Below are positions 7,964 through 17,138 of a DNA stretch of 64,000 nucleotides, piece after piece (position 1 is the stretch's first letter; each line of letters opens with the position of its first letter). The notes beneath the pieces are model-generated. The model had not been told where the DNA came from. It made no database searches and saw only the letters and a program-made list of their open reading frames with translations. Source of the stretch: Chryseobacterium soldanellicola. Lineage in GTDB: Bacteria > Bacteroidota > Bacteroidia > Flavobacteriales > Weeksellaceae. Made by a program: the position numbers and the translations under genes. Where the stretch lies: assembly GCF_900100115.1 (NCBI RefSeq), contig NZ_FNKL01000003.1, positions 558,001 through 622,000 on the forward strand, in the 5' to 3' direction.

Positions 7964-8396
7964 AGGTATTAATCCAATCTTCAACAGTCATTTTTTTGCT
8001 TAATTCTGCTATTAATTCTAACGGAATATCATCCATTTTTTTGAAACGGACGCAGGATTTTCCCATATCCAGCTTTCTTTTTGAATGCTTTGGAAATTCT
8101 TCTGTGAACCAGTTTAAAAGTTCCGGCTTGGCATACATTCCCATGTGATAAAATGCAATAAAATTCTTCTGTGAAGCCAATGACATAAACGGAAGCGGAC
8201 TTCCCGGCGTGCAATGATAACCTGCAGGATAAGTTTCTAAAGGCACCGCCCAGCCAACCATTCCGTAGCTGATATTATTGGTAAATCCTTTTGGCAAATT
8301 ATCATTAATGGTATCAAATATCTTTTTGAAGATCTCCTGTCTTTCTTCAGGAATCTTAGAAATATAATCTTCTATGGAAACTGCGGGAATTTGCAT
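7941..8396 (-). CDS. DUF1801 domain protein
   Basis: A 151-residue soluble protein of the DUF1801 (YdhG-like) family: the N-terminal pattern EDYISKIPEERQEIFKKI, the central NISYGMVGW and PFMSLASQKNFIAFYHMG, and the closing CVRFKKMDDIP are characteristic. No catalytic function is established for the family. It is the upstream partner of the YiiX-like gene, overlapping it by 23 bases. Confidence 0.85.
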   Translation of the reverse strand: MQIPAVSIEDYISKIPEERQEIFKKIFDTINDNLPKGFTNNISYGMVGWAVPLETYPAGYHCTPGSPLPFMSLASQKNFIAFYHMGMYAKPELLNWFTEEFPKHSKRKLDMGKSCVRFKKMDDIPLELIAELSKKMTVEDWINTYESNFKK

Positions 8397-8467
8397 TGTA
8401 CTTTAATTTTGGAAATTTCAAAATAACAAAAATTATGTTGATCCTCCATATATTTTTTTGATTATTA

Positions 8468-8500
8468 TAAAAAAGCAGCTATACAAAAAGTATAGCTGCC
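8468..8500 (-). terminator. Terminator of the T9SS protein gene
   Basis: Perfect 10-bp stem GCAGCTATAC / GTATAGCTGC around a five-base loop; on the minus strand it is followed by a run of six T residues. It is placed just past the stop of the gene at 8527. Confidence 0.85.
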
Positions 8501-8526
8501 GGATTAATTATAATTATATATACGTG

Positions 8527-10314
8527 TTATTGCTTGATCGCTTTCACAACCGATTGTGAACCGTCTTTAAAAGTAACTGTTACTAAATATAATCCTGTTT
8601 TAAGTGTGCTTAAGTTAAGCTCTTTACTAGGTTTATCAATGGTAGTTACCACTCTTCCGGATACATCAGTTACCGTTACAGATTTCAGATCTTTATCATC
8701 AGAAATGTATAAAACATCTTTGAAAGGATTCGGATGAACCGCTACTTTTTTCTTGGCATTCACTTCAGAAGTAGCCAGCGGAGTAGATTCTACAGTAAAA
8801 TTATCGACATAGAAGTTATAATCCTGAGGATCATCTACCGGGCCATCACTTGCGTACATCGCAAAAACAGTATTTGCGCTGTTATACCCTACTAAATCGT
8901 AAGTATAAGTTGTTGAAGTGTTTGAAGGCGCCTCAGCTGCAGTCCATGTCTGAAGAACATTCCATGTACTTCCACCGTCATTGGAAACCAGAAACTGTAC
9001 AATATCATCAGAACCCATTGCCGAAGCAGCTGTTCCTGTATATGCAGTTACTCCATAATCGAATTTCACTCTGTAGCCTCCCGCAGAAAGGTTAAACGGC
9101 GTGGTTTTCATCCATCCGGTTCTGTTTGTTGAATAAAGATTAAATCTTGCAGCACCTGTAGTTGTATTATTTAAGAACCCATCCTGTATCCAATATGCGC
9201 TTGTCCCGGTTGGCCCTGTTGAAGGTGTACCACCTGAAAGACTCAAATTCCAGCATCCGCCAGGGAAAGGGCTAAATGTATTGGTATAAGCAGGAACTAC
9301 AGCTCCACATAAAGTAGTAAATGTCCCTGAGAATGACCAAACGCTTTGGCTTGTAGATCCGCTACAATTTGTTCTTACCCAATAATAGTAAGTTGTTGTC
9401 GGATTTAAACCTCCAATCGTATAAGAAGTTCCGCTTACGTTCGGAATGCTTGGCGTTGTTGCGCTATTTGGTGCTGTATTTGTCGTGCTGTAATAAATAT
9501 CATAGCTCGCAGCTTGCGTTGTTGCGGGAACCGTCCATGATACCTGAGCAGAATTTGCAGAAAGTGTTCCTACAGGCTGTAAAGTCGGAGCCGAACAATC
9601 TGTATAAGCATCCGCAGAAAAAGCAAAAATATTAGAAACTCCGGTTGTTGTTCCCACTTTCGTTACCGTTACACTTTGGATAGGTTTTGTCTGATTTGCG
9701 GCATCAATCGTCAATAAAGCCTGGTAAAGTCTGGGATTCGTTGTACTTGACTCTAAAACGTCCGTCAGTCTGCTGATTCTTCCGATACCCTGAATAGCGT
9801 AGTTTGAACCATTATACCAGTCGGTAAGGCCAATATTAGAAAAAGTCTGAGTGGTATTGTCCGTAAAATTTACCACAACATCAACATTGGACGTTCCACT
9901 GCCGCTCGTTGACAGCATATACAGCTTAAAAGCAGCTTTAGGGGTTGCAAAAGTAAGCGTTCCGGTTTCACCTGCATTGGCAAGCCTTAAAGAATTATTA
10001 CCCGACAAATTTCCCATCTGATAGCTCAGTCCCGGAGTACCTGCAACCACAGAATTAATAATTCCATCTACAGGAATACCATAAGTTATCACCGGGCTTG
10101 TTGGTGTCAGCTGAAAATCTCTCGCTACAAAAGCAAAATTAACCCCATCTACATCAATAGTAGTGGAAACGGTAGAAGAGCCAACCCCGTTTGCAATAAC
10201 ATCCGCTGAATAACCACTAGAAATTGGCATCGTTTGAAAGTTTTGTGCCATTACTGCAGAAGCAGAAAAAAGAGCCATCAAATTTAAGACTCCAAAAAAT
10301 CGATTTATTTTCAT
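8527..10314 (-). CDS. T9SS-secreted protein with fibronectin type III domain
   Basis: A 595-residue secreted protein. It has a Sec signal ending at SAVMAQ (about residue 24), an unassigned N-terminal beta-rich region to ~240, one FN3 domain (about 240-335: AQVSWTVPATTQAASYDIYY, then TTYYYWVRTNC), a lectin/jelly-roll-like region (about 340-510, FRYG-type strands and FYVDNFTVE) and a type A T9SS sorting domain (VHPNPFKDVLYI ... VKAIKQ). It should be moved across the outer membrane by the type IX system and then released or attached to the cell surface. No enzymatic motif is evident; an adhesive or binding role is plausible. It is a single-gene unit. Confidence 0.88.
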   Translation of the reverse strand: MKINRFFGVLNLMALFSASAVMAQNFQTMPISSGYSADVIANGVGSSTVSTTIDVDGVNFAFVARDFQLTPTSPVITYGIPVDGIINSVVAGTPGLSYQMGNLSGNNSLRLANAGETGTLTFATPKAAFKLYMLSTSGSGTSNVDVVVNFTDNTTQTFSNIGLTDWYNGSNYAIQGIGRISRLTDVLESSTTNPRLYQALLTIDAANQTKPIQSVTVTKVGTTTGVSNIFAFSADAYTDCSAPTLQPVGTLSANSAQVSWTVPATTQAASYDIYYSTTNTAPNSATTPSIPNVSGTSYTIGGLNPTTTYYYWVRTNCSGSTSQSVWSFSGTFTTLCGAVVPAYTNTFSPFPGGCWNLSLSGGTPSTGPTGTSAYWIQDGFLNNTTTGAARFNLYSTNRTGWMKTTPFNLSAGGYRVKFDYGVTAYTGTAASAMGSDDIVQFLVSNDGGSTWNVLQTWTAAEAPSNTSTTYTYDLVGYNSANTVFAMYASDGPVDDPQDYNFYVDNFTVESTPLATSEVNAKKKVAVHPNPFKDVLYISDDKDLKSVTVTDVSGRVVTTIDKPSKELNLSTLKTGLYLVTVTFKDGSQSVVKAIKQ

Positions 10315-10558
10315 ATTACTTAGTATTATCGCTGTAAATTTATAAAAAAAACAATATAAAAAAAGTTATTTTAAAAATTTACCATGCTATTTTAATTAAA
10401 TATCAATAATAATTCAAAACAAAAATCAAATCACGATAACAAAAACAACAATCATGGAGATAAAATACATTAAAATTGATGTTAAAAATCAAATATTTAC
10501 ACAAAATCATCATTTAAGTTATATTTTGAAACAATTTTATTATTGAGAAATTAAATCT

Positions 10559-10566
10559 TATTTTTG
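10559..10566 (+). promoter_or_regulatory. -7 promoter box of the aminotransferase operon
   Basis: TATTTTTG matches TAnnTTTG and ends 21 bases before the ATG at 10588. The 273-base gap between the two divergent genes is otherwise AT-rich and holds no other structure I recognise. Confidence 0.55.
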
Positions 10567-10587
10567 CCATACAAATTTTTTTGAACA

Positions 10588-11793
10588 ATGCCGAAAATTT
10601 CAAACAGAGCACAACATATGCCGCCTTCGCCGGTAAGAAAACTGGTTCCTTTTGCCCTTAAAGCAAAACAAAAAGGAATAAAAGTATATCACCTCAATAT
10701 CGGGCAACCAGATATTGAAACCCCGGAAACGGCTCTTAATGCTTTAAAAAATATTGATTTAAAAGTATTGGAATACGCTCTTTCTGAAGGTAACATCGAA
10801 TACAGAAAAGCACTTACAGAATATTATCACTCGCTGGATTTCACAGATCTAACGCCGGATAATTTCATTGTGACTAACGGAGGTTCTGAAGCGTTGAACT
10901 TCGCCATCTCTACTTTGTGCGATGATGGTGATGAAGTTATCATTCCTGAGCCTTATTACGCCAATTACAATGGTTTTACAAGTACATTTAATGTAAATGT
11001 GGTGGCAATTCCGTCAACGATTGATACCGGTTTTGCACTTCCTCCGATTGAAGAATTTGAGAAAAAAATCACAGATAAAACGAGAGCAATTATCATTTGT
11101 AATCCGGGAAATCCGACAGGTTATCTTTACACTCGTGATGAACTTCAAAAATTAGCTGAAATTGCTGTTAAGTATGATATCGTAATCATTTCAGATGAAG
11201 TTTACAGAGAATATGTGTACGACGGAAAACAGCAGGTTTCTATGCTTGCTTTCCCTGAATTAAGTGAAAACTGCATCATTATCGATTCAGAATCAAAACG
11301 TTACTCAATGTGTGGTGTAAGAATCGGCTGTTTGATCACCCGTTCTAAAAAAATCCATGATGCAGCGATGCTTTTTGCACAGGCAAGATTGAGCCCGGTT
11401 CTTTTAGGACAAATTGCTGCAACTGCCGCTCATCAAAATGACGGCGCATATATAAGAGCTGTAAGAGAAGAATATACGCACAGAAGAAACGTTTTGGTTG
11501 ATTTACTGAACGCTATTCCGGGGGTAATTTGCCCAAAACCAAAAGGAGCTTTCTACTGTGTTGCCGAACTTCCGGTTGACGATACAGAAAAATTCGCCCA
11601 ATGGCTGCTGGAGAAATATTCTTTCCACAACGAAACGATTATGGTTGCCCCTGCAGGCGGATTCTACAGCGATCCTGAATTAGGAAAAAAACAAGTAAGA
11701 ATCGCATACGTTTTAAAAGAAGAAGACTTAAGGAAAAGTGCAGCCATTTTAAAAGATGCCCTTGAAAAATATAAATTGGAATTCAGCCTTTAA
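10588..11793 (+). CDS. Class I/II PLP-dependent aminotransferase
   Basis: A 401-residue fold-type I aminotransferase of the aspartate aminotransferase superfamily. Visible motifs are the N-terminal NIGQPDIETP, the cofactor-contact TNGGSEALNFA, CNPGNPTGYLYT, SDEVYREYVYDG, and the PLP-lysine region SESKRYSMCGVRIG with Lys237. The substrate cannot be fixed from sequence; aspartate or aromatic amino acid specificity is plausible. First gene of a likely operon with a lipoprotein (16-base gap) and murB. Confidence 0.88.
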   Translation: MPKISNRAQHMPPSPVRKLVPFALKAKQKGIKVYHLNIGQPDIETPETALNALKNIDLKVLEYALSEGNIEYRKALTEYYHSLDFTDLTPDNFIVTNGGSEALNFAISTLCDDGDEVIIPEPYYANYNGFTSTFNVNVVAIPSTIDTGFALPPIEEFEKKITDKTRAIIICNPGNPTGYLYTRDELQKLAEIAVKYDIVIISDEVYREYVYDGKQQVSMLAFPELSENCIIIDSESKRYSMCGVRIGCLITRSKKIHDAAMLFAQARLSPVLLGQIAATAAHQNDGAYIRAVREEYTHRRNVLVDLLNAIPGVICPKPKGAFYCVAELPVDDTEKFAQWLLEKYSFHNETIMVAPAGGFYSDPELGKKQVRIAYVLKEEDLRKSAAILKDALEKYKLEFSL

Positions 11794-11809
11794 TTAAAAC
11801 TTTACTATA

Positions 11810-12289
11810 ATGTCAGCAATAAAAAATCTTGGTTTGAAAATTTTCTCCCCAATACTTTTATTGCTGATTTTTTTTTCCTGTAATAATAAACAGGACGAAA
11901 AAAATTCTCCCAAAAACCCAAATGAGATTACTTTTATCGGCTACTCAGATGTTGGCGGAACTTTAGGAGATTATAAAATTGTTAAAGTCACAAAAGATTC
12001 CATTCATCTGGAGCAAGGCGTTGCAAACAATAAAATTCACAAAGAATGGCATTCCGCAATCACTCCTCAAATCTGGAAAAACATCTCTTCAACCATTGAT
12101 GTCCGAACTTTAGACAAGATCAAAAGCTCGCCCAGCAAACAATCCGTAGACGGAATTGATGAAACCTTCCAGATCAGAACTCCGAAAAAATCTCACGTTT
12201 ATGTAAATTCTTATATTGATACTATTCATTATAAACAATTTCAGGAACTTAAAAATCAACTAGAAATTATCCTTCCCAAAGGAAAATAA
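11810..12289 (+). CDS. Hypothetical lipoprotein
   Basis: A 159-residue protein with a lipoprotein signal (LLLLIFFSC, Cys24) and a Lys/Asn-rich linker followed by a small alpha/beta domain of about 110 residues. I recognise no named domain. It lies between the aminotransferase and murB with gaps of 16 and 5 bases, so it belongs to that transcript; an envelope function would fit the neighbourhood, but there is no direct evidence. Confidence 0.8.
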   Translation: MSAIKNLGLKIFSPILLLLIFFSCNNKQDEKNSPKNPNEITFIGYSDVGGTLGDYKIVKVTKDSIHLEQGVANNKIHKEWHSAITPQIWKNISSTIDVRTLDKIKSSPSKQSVDGIDETFQIRTPKKSHVYVNSYIDTIHYKQFQELKNQLEIILPKGK

Positions 12290-12294
12290 TCACG

Positions 12295-13308
12295 ATGCAA
12301 GAAAATTTTTCCCTAAAACACTACAACACTTTCGGTGTAAGCGCAAAAGCAAAATATTTCGCAGAAATAAATAATGTTGAAGAATTAAAAGAAGCCCTCA
12401 AATTTTCAAGGTCTCAAAATCTTAAACTCCTTTTTCTTGGAGGCGGAAGCAATGTATTGTTTACTCAGGATTTCGAAGGATTGGTTATTAAACTTAATTT
12501 AAAAGGGATTTCAGAAGAAAATATTTCCGAAAATGAAGTTTTGGTCACTGCAAAAGCCGGAGAAAACTGGCATGAGCTTGTGATGTATTGTTTAAATAAA
12601 AACTTTGGCGGACTCGAAAATCTTTCATTAATTCCCGGAAACGTAGGAACATCACCAATGCAGAATATCGGTGCCTACGGAACCGAAATCAAAGACGTTT
12701 TTGTTGAATGTAAAGTGTTGAATCTTAAAACGCTGGAAGTTGAAACTTTCAATCTTGAGCAGTGTAAATTCGGATATAGAGATTCTATTTTTAAGCAGGA
12801 AGGAAAAGGTAAATATGTGATTTTGGAAGTTTCATTTAAACTGTCAAAAAAGAATCACAGAATTAAAACTGAATACGGAGCTATTCGGACAGAATTGGAA
12901 AATTTAAGCATTAAAAATCCTACTATTCAGGATGTTTCCAAAGCTGTCATCAATATCAGACAAAGCAAATTACCCGATCCGAAGCAAATCGGAAATGCAG
13001 GAAGCTTCTTTAAAAATCCGACAATTCCTTTAAGCCAGTTTGAAAATTTAAAACAAAAATTTGAAAATATTCAAGGCTATCCGAATGGAGATTTTGTAAA
13101 AGTCCCGGCGGGCTGGCTGATTGAACAATGCGGCTGGAAAGGAAAACAAATTGGAAACGTAGCTTCACACCAATTACAATCTTTAGTTATTATAAATGCA
13201 ACCGGAGAAGCCACGGGAAAGGAAATTTTTGATTTTTCGACGGAAATTATTAATTCGGTGAAGGAAAAATTTGGAATTGAACTGGAAAGAGAGGTTAATA
13301 TTATTTAA
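12295..13308 (+). CDS. murB: UDP-N-acetylenolpyruvoylglucosamine reductase MurB
   Basis: Cytoplasmic flavoenzyme that reduces the MurA product to UDP-MurNAc with NADPH. 337 residues, the type I length. The start HYNTFGVSAKAKYFAEI, the FAD-binding LGGGSNVLF and PGNVGTSPMQNIGAYGTE, the YRDSIFK region, and the catalytic NAGSFFKNP with its Ser are all present. Last gene of the aminotransferase-lipoprotein-murB operon. A 33-nt palindrome lies six bases past the stop. Confidence 0.96.
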   Translation: MQENFSLKHYNTFGVSAKAKYFAEINNVEELKEALKFSRSQNLKLLFLGGGSNVLFTQDFEGLVIKLNLKGISEENISENEVLVTAKAGENWHELVMYCLNKNFGGLENLSLIPGNVGTSPMQNIGAYGTEIKDVFVECKVLNLKTLEVETFNLEQCKFGYRDSIFKQEGKGKYVILEVSFKLSKKNHRIKTEYGAIRTELENLSIKNPTIQDVSKAVINIRQSKLPDPKQIGNAGSFFKNPTIPLSQFENLKQKFENIQGYPNGDFVKVPAGWLIEQCGWKGKQIGNVASHQLQSLVIINATGEATGKEIFDFSTEIINSVKEKFGIELEREVNII

Positions 13309-13314
13309 GCAATC

Positions 13315-13347
13315 AACCTTGTCAAAGTTTAAAACTTTGACAAGGTT
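13315..13347. repeat. 33-nt perfect palindrome
   Basis: Two 16-nt arms, AACCTTGTCAAAGTTT (13315-13330) and its reverse complement (13332-13347), flank a single base. It follows murB and could form a hairpin in the mRNA, but there is no T run after it, so it is more likely a dispersed palindrome or a processing signal than a simple terminator. Confidence 0.75.
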
Positions 13348-13407
13348 ACTATAATCGTCACATTACAGATAACATCATAAAAAAGCAAAATAAAATAACA
13401 CACAAAT

Positions 13408-14211
13408 ATGAAAATCGCTATTCTCGGAGCAGGAAATATGGGCTTATCCTTTTCAAAATCATTTTTGAAATATGAACTGATAAAACCTGAAAACCTCCAT
13501 TTAATCACAAGAAACGAATCTAAAATTTTTAAAATATCAGAAGAATTTCCGAAATCTAAGATCTCGATCTTTAATGATGTTAAAGAATTGGATGCGGATT
13601 TAATTATCATTTCCGTAAAACCACAGGATTTTAAAAATGTTGCTGAAAATTTTCAGTTTAAGCTTAAAGAAAATCAAATGATTTTGTCAATTATGGCGGG
13701 AATTAAAATCAAAAAAATTCAAAATCTACTAAACCATCCGCTTGTCGTAAGAGCAATGCCAAACTCTCCAACTCTTCTCGGAATGGGTATTACAGGTTAT
13801 ACTTCTGCGCAAGGAATTTCTTTCAGCCAGTTAATTAATATTGAAAGATTATTAAACTCAACGGGAAGATCGGTTTATCTGGAAAACGAAGAATTACTGG
13901 ACGGCGTCACAGCCCTTTCCGGAAGCGGACCGGCTTATTTTTATTACATCGTTGACGCCATGATAAAAGCAGGAACAGAAATGGGAATTGACGAAAACCT
14001 GTCAAAACTTTTTGTAGAGCAGACCATGCTTGGCGCTTATCATTTAATTAATAATTCCGATAAAAATCTGGAGGAATTAATTCAGGATGTAGCTTCAAAA
14101 GGCGGAACTACAGAAGCCGCTTTAAGGAGTTTTGAGGAAAATAACCTTAAAGATATTTTAAAAGCCGGAATTCTGAATGCAGAGAAACGCGCTAAGGAAT
14201 TGAATGGATAA
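13408..14211 (+). CDS. proC: Pyrroline-5-carboxylate reductase ProC
   Basis: Final step of proline synthesis: NAD(P)H-dependent reduction of pyrroline-5-carboxylate. 267 residues, normal for the family. The N-terminal dinucleotide-binding motif ILGAGNMG, the VRAMPNSP segment, and the C-terminal signature ALSGSGPAYFYYIVDAM with SKGGTTEAALRSF are clear. Convergent with the VanZ-like gene, 17 bases away. Confidence 0.96.
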   Translation: MKIAILGAGNMGLSFSKSFLKYELIKPENLHLITRNESKIFKISEEFPKSKISIFNDVKELDADLIIISVKPQDFKNVAENFQFKLKENQMILSIMAGIKIKKIQNLLNHPLVVRAMPNSPTLLGMGITGYTSAQGISFSQLINIERLLNSTGRSVYLENEELLDGVTALSGSGPAYFYYIVDAMIKAGTEMGIDENLSKLFVEQTMLGAYHLINNSDKNLEELIQDVASKGGTTEAALRSFEENNLKDILKAGILNAEKRAKELNG

Positions 14212-14228
14212 AATTAGAGATAAACCAT

Positions 14229-14651
14229 TTAAACAATCCAGCTTACAAATCGTTTTTCAATAATTCCTTTAATCAAAAAACCTAAAAACACCCCAAAAGT
14301 ATTCATCAGAATATCATCCACTTCAAAAATTCCCATTCTCGTAAAATACTGAAGCGTCTCAACAATCGTGATTGCCGGAATAAAAGCAAAAATTAATGTT
14401 TTTAAGTCTTTAAACCTCGGAAAAATCCAACCAAGAAACCCAAAAGGTATAAACATTACAATATTACCTAACACAATAATGAGAATAACTTTTAACGAGA
14501 TCGTATCCTTAATAAAGTCTATGGTTGAAATAATCGGCTTTATTCTCAACAAATTATCTTCGTACTGGAACCTGCCCATTCCCAAAAACATCAGGTAAAG
14601 CAAAAACAGAGTATAGGGAATGATAATAATTTTATAAAATTTCTTTAACAT
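14229..14651 (-). CDS. VanZ family membrane protein
   Basis: A 140-residue integral membrane protein with four predicted helices. The VanZ-like pattern is seen in ILGNIVMFIPFGFLGWIFP (helix 2) and ETLQYFTRMGIFEVDDILMNTFGVFLG (helices 3-4, with the conserved acidic D-D). The ATG at 14651 is preferred to an in-frame TTG nine bases upstream. VanZ proteins are linked in some bacteria to low-level teicoplanin resistance, but the distant members have no known function. Divergent from lnt with 55 bases between starts. Confidence 0.85.
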   Translation of the reverse strand: MLKKFYKIIIIPYTLFLLYLMFLGMGRFQYEDNLLRIKPIISTIDFIKDTISLKVILIIVLGNIVMFIPFGFLGWIFPRFKDLKTLIFAFIPAITIVETLQYFTRMGIFEVDDILMNTFGVFLGFLIKGIIEKRFVSWIV

Positions 14652-14681
14652 CGATTGCAAATTTATTCATTTCAAAAACAT

Positions 14682-14689
14682 TAAATTTG
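14682..14689 (+). promoter_or_regulatory. -7 promoter box of lnt
   Basis: TAAATTTG matches TAnnTTTG and ends 17 bases before the lnt ATG. A TTG at 14655-14657 could be the -33 element, but the 24-base spacing is long. Confidence 0.55.
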
Positions 14690-14706
14690 TGTGTTAAATA
14701 AATTTA

Positions 14707-16347
14707 ATGAAGTACGTTTTACTTACGCTCATTTCAGCGATGCTTTTATCCATATCGTGGCCGACTTATGGTGTCCCGTTTTTTATATTTTTTGCCCTTG
14801 TTCCGCTTTTAATGATGGAGCACGGAGTCTCAAAATTTTCCGGTTATAACAGGAAAAGCTGGGTGGTTTTCGGACTATCCTACTTATGTTTTGTAATCTG
14901 GAATATTGTAACGACAGGCTGGCTTTATGGCTCCAAAAATCCCGACGGAAGCCATTCTATGATGGCGGTTGTATTTCCGGTTTTGGTAAATTCTTTTTTA
15001 TATTCTCTGGTTTTTCAATGCTATCATTGGTACAAAAATGCACAGGGAACGTATTGGGGACTGGGATTTTTGATTGCCATCTGGATGAGCTTTGAAAAAT
15101 TCCATATGTCTTGGGAGCTGACATGGCCCTGGCTGAATTTAGGAAATGTTTTTTCAGAATATCCGAAATTCGTTCAGTGGTACGATACCTTGGGCGCAAC
15201 AGGCGGAAGCTTCTGGATCTTAGTGATTAATGTACTGATATTTTATACGGTAAGAACCTGGGAAGCAGGCAGAAAAAGAAAAGATTTAATTAAAAACACT
15301 TCAATTGTTACTGCTTTGATTATTCTTCCGATGATTATTTCGTTCGTTAAATATAATAATTTTAATGAAAAACCGATCGGACAGGTGAATGTTTTAATGC
15401 TACAGCCGGATCTTGATCCTTATGGTGAAAAATATTCAAAAGACAGCTTAACGATTTTAACTGATCTTTTAGATTTAGCTGAAAAAAATTCAAAAGGAAA
15501 AATAGATTATTACATTGCCCCCGAAACAGCGCTTCCCGGAAGAGGCTCTATTTCCGAGACGGCTTTCGAGAAAAGCTATCTTTTAAACAATATTAAAGGA
15601 TTTTTATCAAAACATCCGGGTTCTGTTTTTAATACCGGAATTTCCTCACACCGTTTTTTTACAACCAATAAAAATTTACCTGTAGAAGCATATCAACTGA
15701 ATCAGGGACTTTGGGTTGAAAGTTTTAACTCTGCGATTCAAATTGTTCCGAACAAAAAAGTAGAAGTTTACCATAAAGGAAAATTGGTTCCTGGAGTTGA
15801 AATTTTCCCTTATATGAATGTTTTAAAGCCACTTTTAGGCAATGCGATGTTAAATTTAGGTGGAACAGTTGCTTCCTTAGGAACTGACAAAGAAAGAGTT
15901 GCCTTTTCCAATCCTTATAATAAAGGCAAAATTGCTCCAATTATTTGCTATGAAAGCATTTATGGCGAATTTGTGGGTGATTATGTAAAAAAAGGAGCCA
16001 ATTTCTTAGGAATTATGACGAATGACTCGTGGTGGGGCGTTACAGAAGGGCACAAGCAGCTTCTTTCTTATGCAAAATTAAGAGCGATCGAAACAAGAAG
16101 AGAAATCGTACGCGCCGCAAACAGCGGGATTTCCGCACATATTGATGCAAAAGGAGAAGTTACAGCCGATACTTTTTATGAAGATAAAACCACTTTATTC
16201 GCAAAAGTGAATCTTTATGACCAGCAGACTTTTTATACAAGAGCGGGCGATTTATTATCAAGATTTTCGATTTTTGCATTGGGATTTTTATTGTTTTATT
16301 TTTTAATTAAAAGATTTCAGAATAGGATTCAAAAGAAAAAAGCTTAG
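14707..16347 (+). CDS. lnt: Apolipoprotein N-acyltransferase Lnt
   Basis: Inner-membrane enzyme that adds the third acyl chain to the N-terminal cysteine of lipoproteins. The 546-residue protein has several N-terminal transmembrane helices, a periplasmic nitrilase-like domain (about 220-500) and a closing helix. The Glu-Lys-Cys triad is visible: Glu273 in IAPETALPG, Lys357 in HKGKLVPG, Cys414 in IICYES. This fits the large number of lipoproteins encoded nearby. Confidence 0.95.
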   Translation: MKYVLLTLISAMLLSISWPTYGVPFFIFFALVPLLMMEHGVSKFSGYNRKSWVVFGLSYLCFVIWNIVTTGWLYGSKNPDGSHSMMAVVFPVLVNSFLYSLVFQCYHWYKNAQGTYWGLGFLIAIWMSFEKFHMSWELTWPWLNLGNVFSEYPKFVQWYDTLGATGGSFWILVINVLIFYTVRTWEAGRKRKDLIKNTSIVTALIILPMIISFVKYNNFNEKPIGQVNVLMLQPDLDPYGEKYSKDSLTILTDLLDLAEKNSKGKIDYYIAPETALPGRGSISETAFEKSYLLNNIKGFLSKHPGSVFNTGISSHRFFTTNKNLPVEAYQLNQGLWVESFNSAIQIVPNKKVEVYHKGKLVPGVEIFPYMNVLKPLLGNAMLNLGGTVASLGTDKERVAFSNPYNKGKIAPIICYESIYGEFVGDYVKKGANFLGIMTNDSWWGVTEGHKQLLSYAKLRAIETRREIVRAANSGISAHIDAKGEVTADTFYEDKTTLFAKVNLYDQQTFYTRAGDLLSRFSIFALGFLLFYFLIKRFQNRIQKKKA

Positions 16348-16400
16348 GATTTTAAAATATTCCCCATAAATAAACATAAAGCTTTTGCAGTTAATTTATT

Positions 16401-16470
16401 TAAGTTTTGGCTAAAGCCTATTGAACATTTTAAATTATTTAAACGGGCTAAAGCCCGCTCCTATTGATAT
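16401..16470. repeat. GGCTAAAGCC-type repeat, copy 2
   Basis: Same architecture as 7189-7254: AAGTTTTGGCTAAAGCCTA, a divergent AT-rich centre, AAACGGGCTAAAGCCCGCTC, then CTATTGATAT. It occupies part of the 340-base gap between lnt and rpmB; the rest is AT-rich with the rpmB promoter at its end. Confidence 0.75.
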
Positions 16471-16620
16471 TAAGCACTGTATTTTTTTTCAATTTTAAAA
16501 TTTATAATTCTAAATCTTTTTGTTGAGATTTGAAAACATAGCTATTTATAAGTCATTGAATTTTCAACTTAAATCAATCGTATTAATCAGCAAGTTATTT
16601 ATAAATATTTTCTAAAAGAT

Positions 16621-16651
16621 TTGTCTATCTAAAAAATTCTTCGTTATTTTG
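16621..16651 (+). promoter_or_regulatory. Promoter of the rpmB-rpmG-bL38 cluster
   Basis: TTG (16621-16623), a 20-base spacer and TTATTTTG (16644-16651) approximate TTG-N20-TAnnTTTG with one mismatch in the -7 box. The leader to rpmB would be about 30 bases. Confidence 0.5.
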
Positions 16652-16687
16652 CACTCTCAAATATTATACAAATAAGAACATCGAGAT

Positions 16688-16930
16688 ATGTCAAGAATTT
16701 GCCAAATAACAGGAAAGCGTGCAATGGTTGGTAACAACGTTTCTCACGCTAATAACAAAACGAAGCGTCGTTTTGAAATTAACTTATTGGAGAAGAAGTT
16801 TTACCTTCCGGAGCAAGATAAGCACGTAACACTGAAAGTATCAGCTCATGGATTGAGAGTGATTAACAAGATTGGAATCGAGGAAGCTATTGAAAGAGCG
16901 ACTAGAAACGGATTGATTAAAAAGAATTAA
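16688..16930 (+). CDS. rpmB: 50S ribosomal protein bL28
   Basis: Large-subunit ribosomal protein of 80 residues. It opens with [20 protein letters not shown] and continues [20 protein letters not shown], the canonical bL28 pattern; the zinc-binding cysteines of some paralogues are absent apart from Cys5. First gene of a three-gene ribosomal cluster; rpmG starts six bases after the stop. Confidence 0.97.
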   Translation: MSRICQITGKRAMVGNNVSHANNKTKRRFEINLLEKKFYLPEQDKHVTLKVSAHGLRVINKIGIEEAIERATRNGLIKKN

Positions 16931-16936
16931 TAAATC

Positions 16937-17119
16937 ATGGCAAAAAAAGGAAACAGAGTTCAAGTAATCCTTGAATGTACAGAGCACAAAGAAAGCGGTA
17001 TGCCAGGAATGTCAAGATACATTTCTACAAAAAATAAAAAGAACACTACAGAAAGATTGGAATTGAAAAAATACAATCCGGTTCTTAAAAGATCTACCCT
17101 TCACAAAGAAATCAAGTAA
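16937..17119 (+). CDS. rpmG: 50S ribosomal protein bL33
   Basis: A 60-residue bL33: [18 protein letters not shown] followed by [20 protein letters not shown] and a lysine-rich end. A single Cys is present instead of the four zinc ligands of the C+ form, so this is the C- (zinc-independent) type. Between rpmB and the bL38 gene, with short gaps on both sides. Confidence 0.96.
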   Translation: MAKKGNRVQVILECTEHKESGMPGMSRYISTKNKKNTTERLELKKYNPVLKRSTLHKEIK

Positions 17120-17138
17120 TTTATAAATATAATTTACC

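Noticed and set aside
13329..13610. 93-residue minus-strand frame over the proC start
   Set aside because: Antisense to proC codons, overlapping the palindrome and the promoter region; no recognisable protein features.
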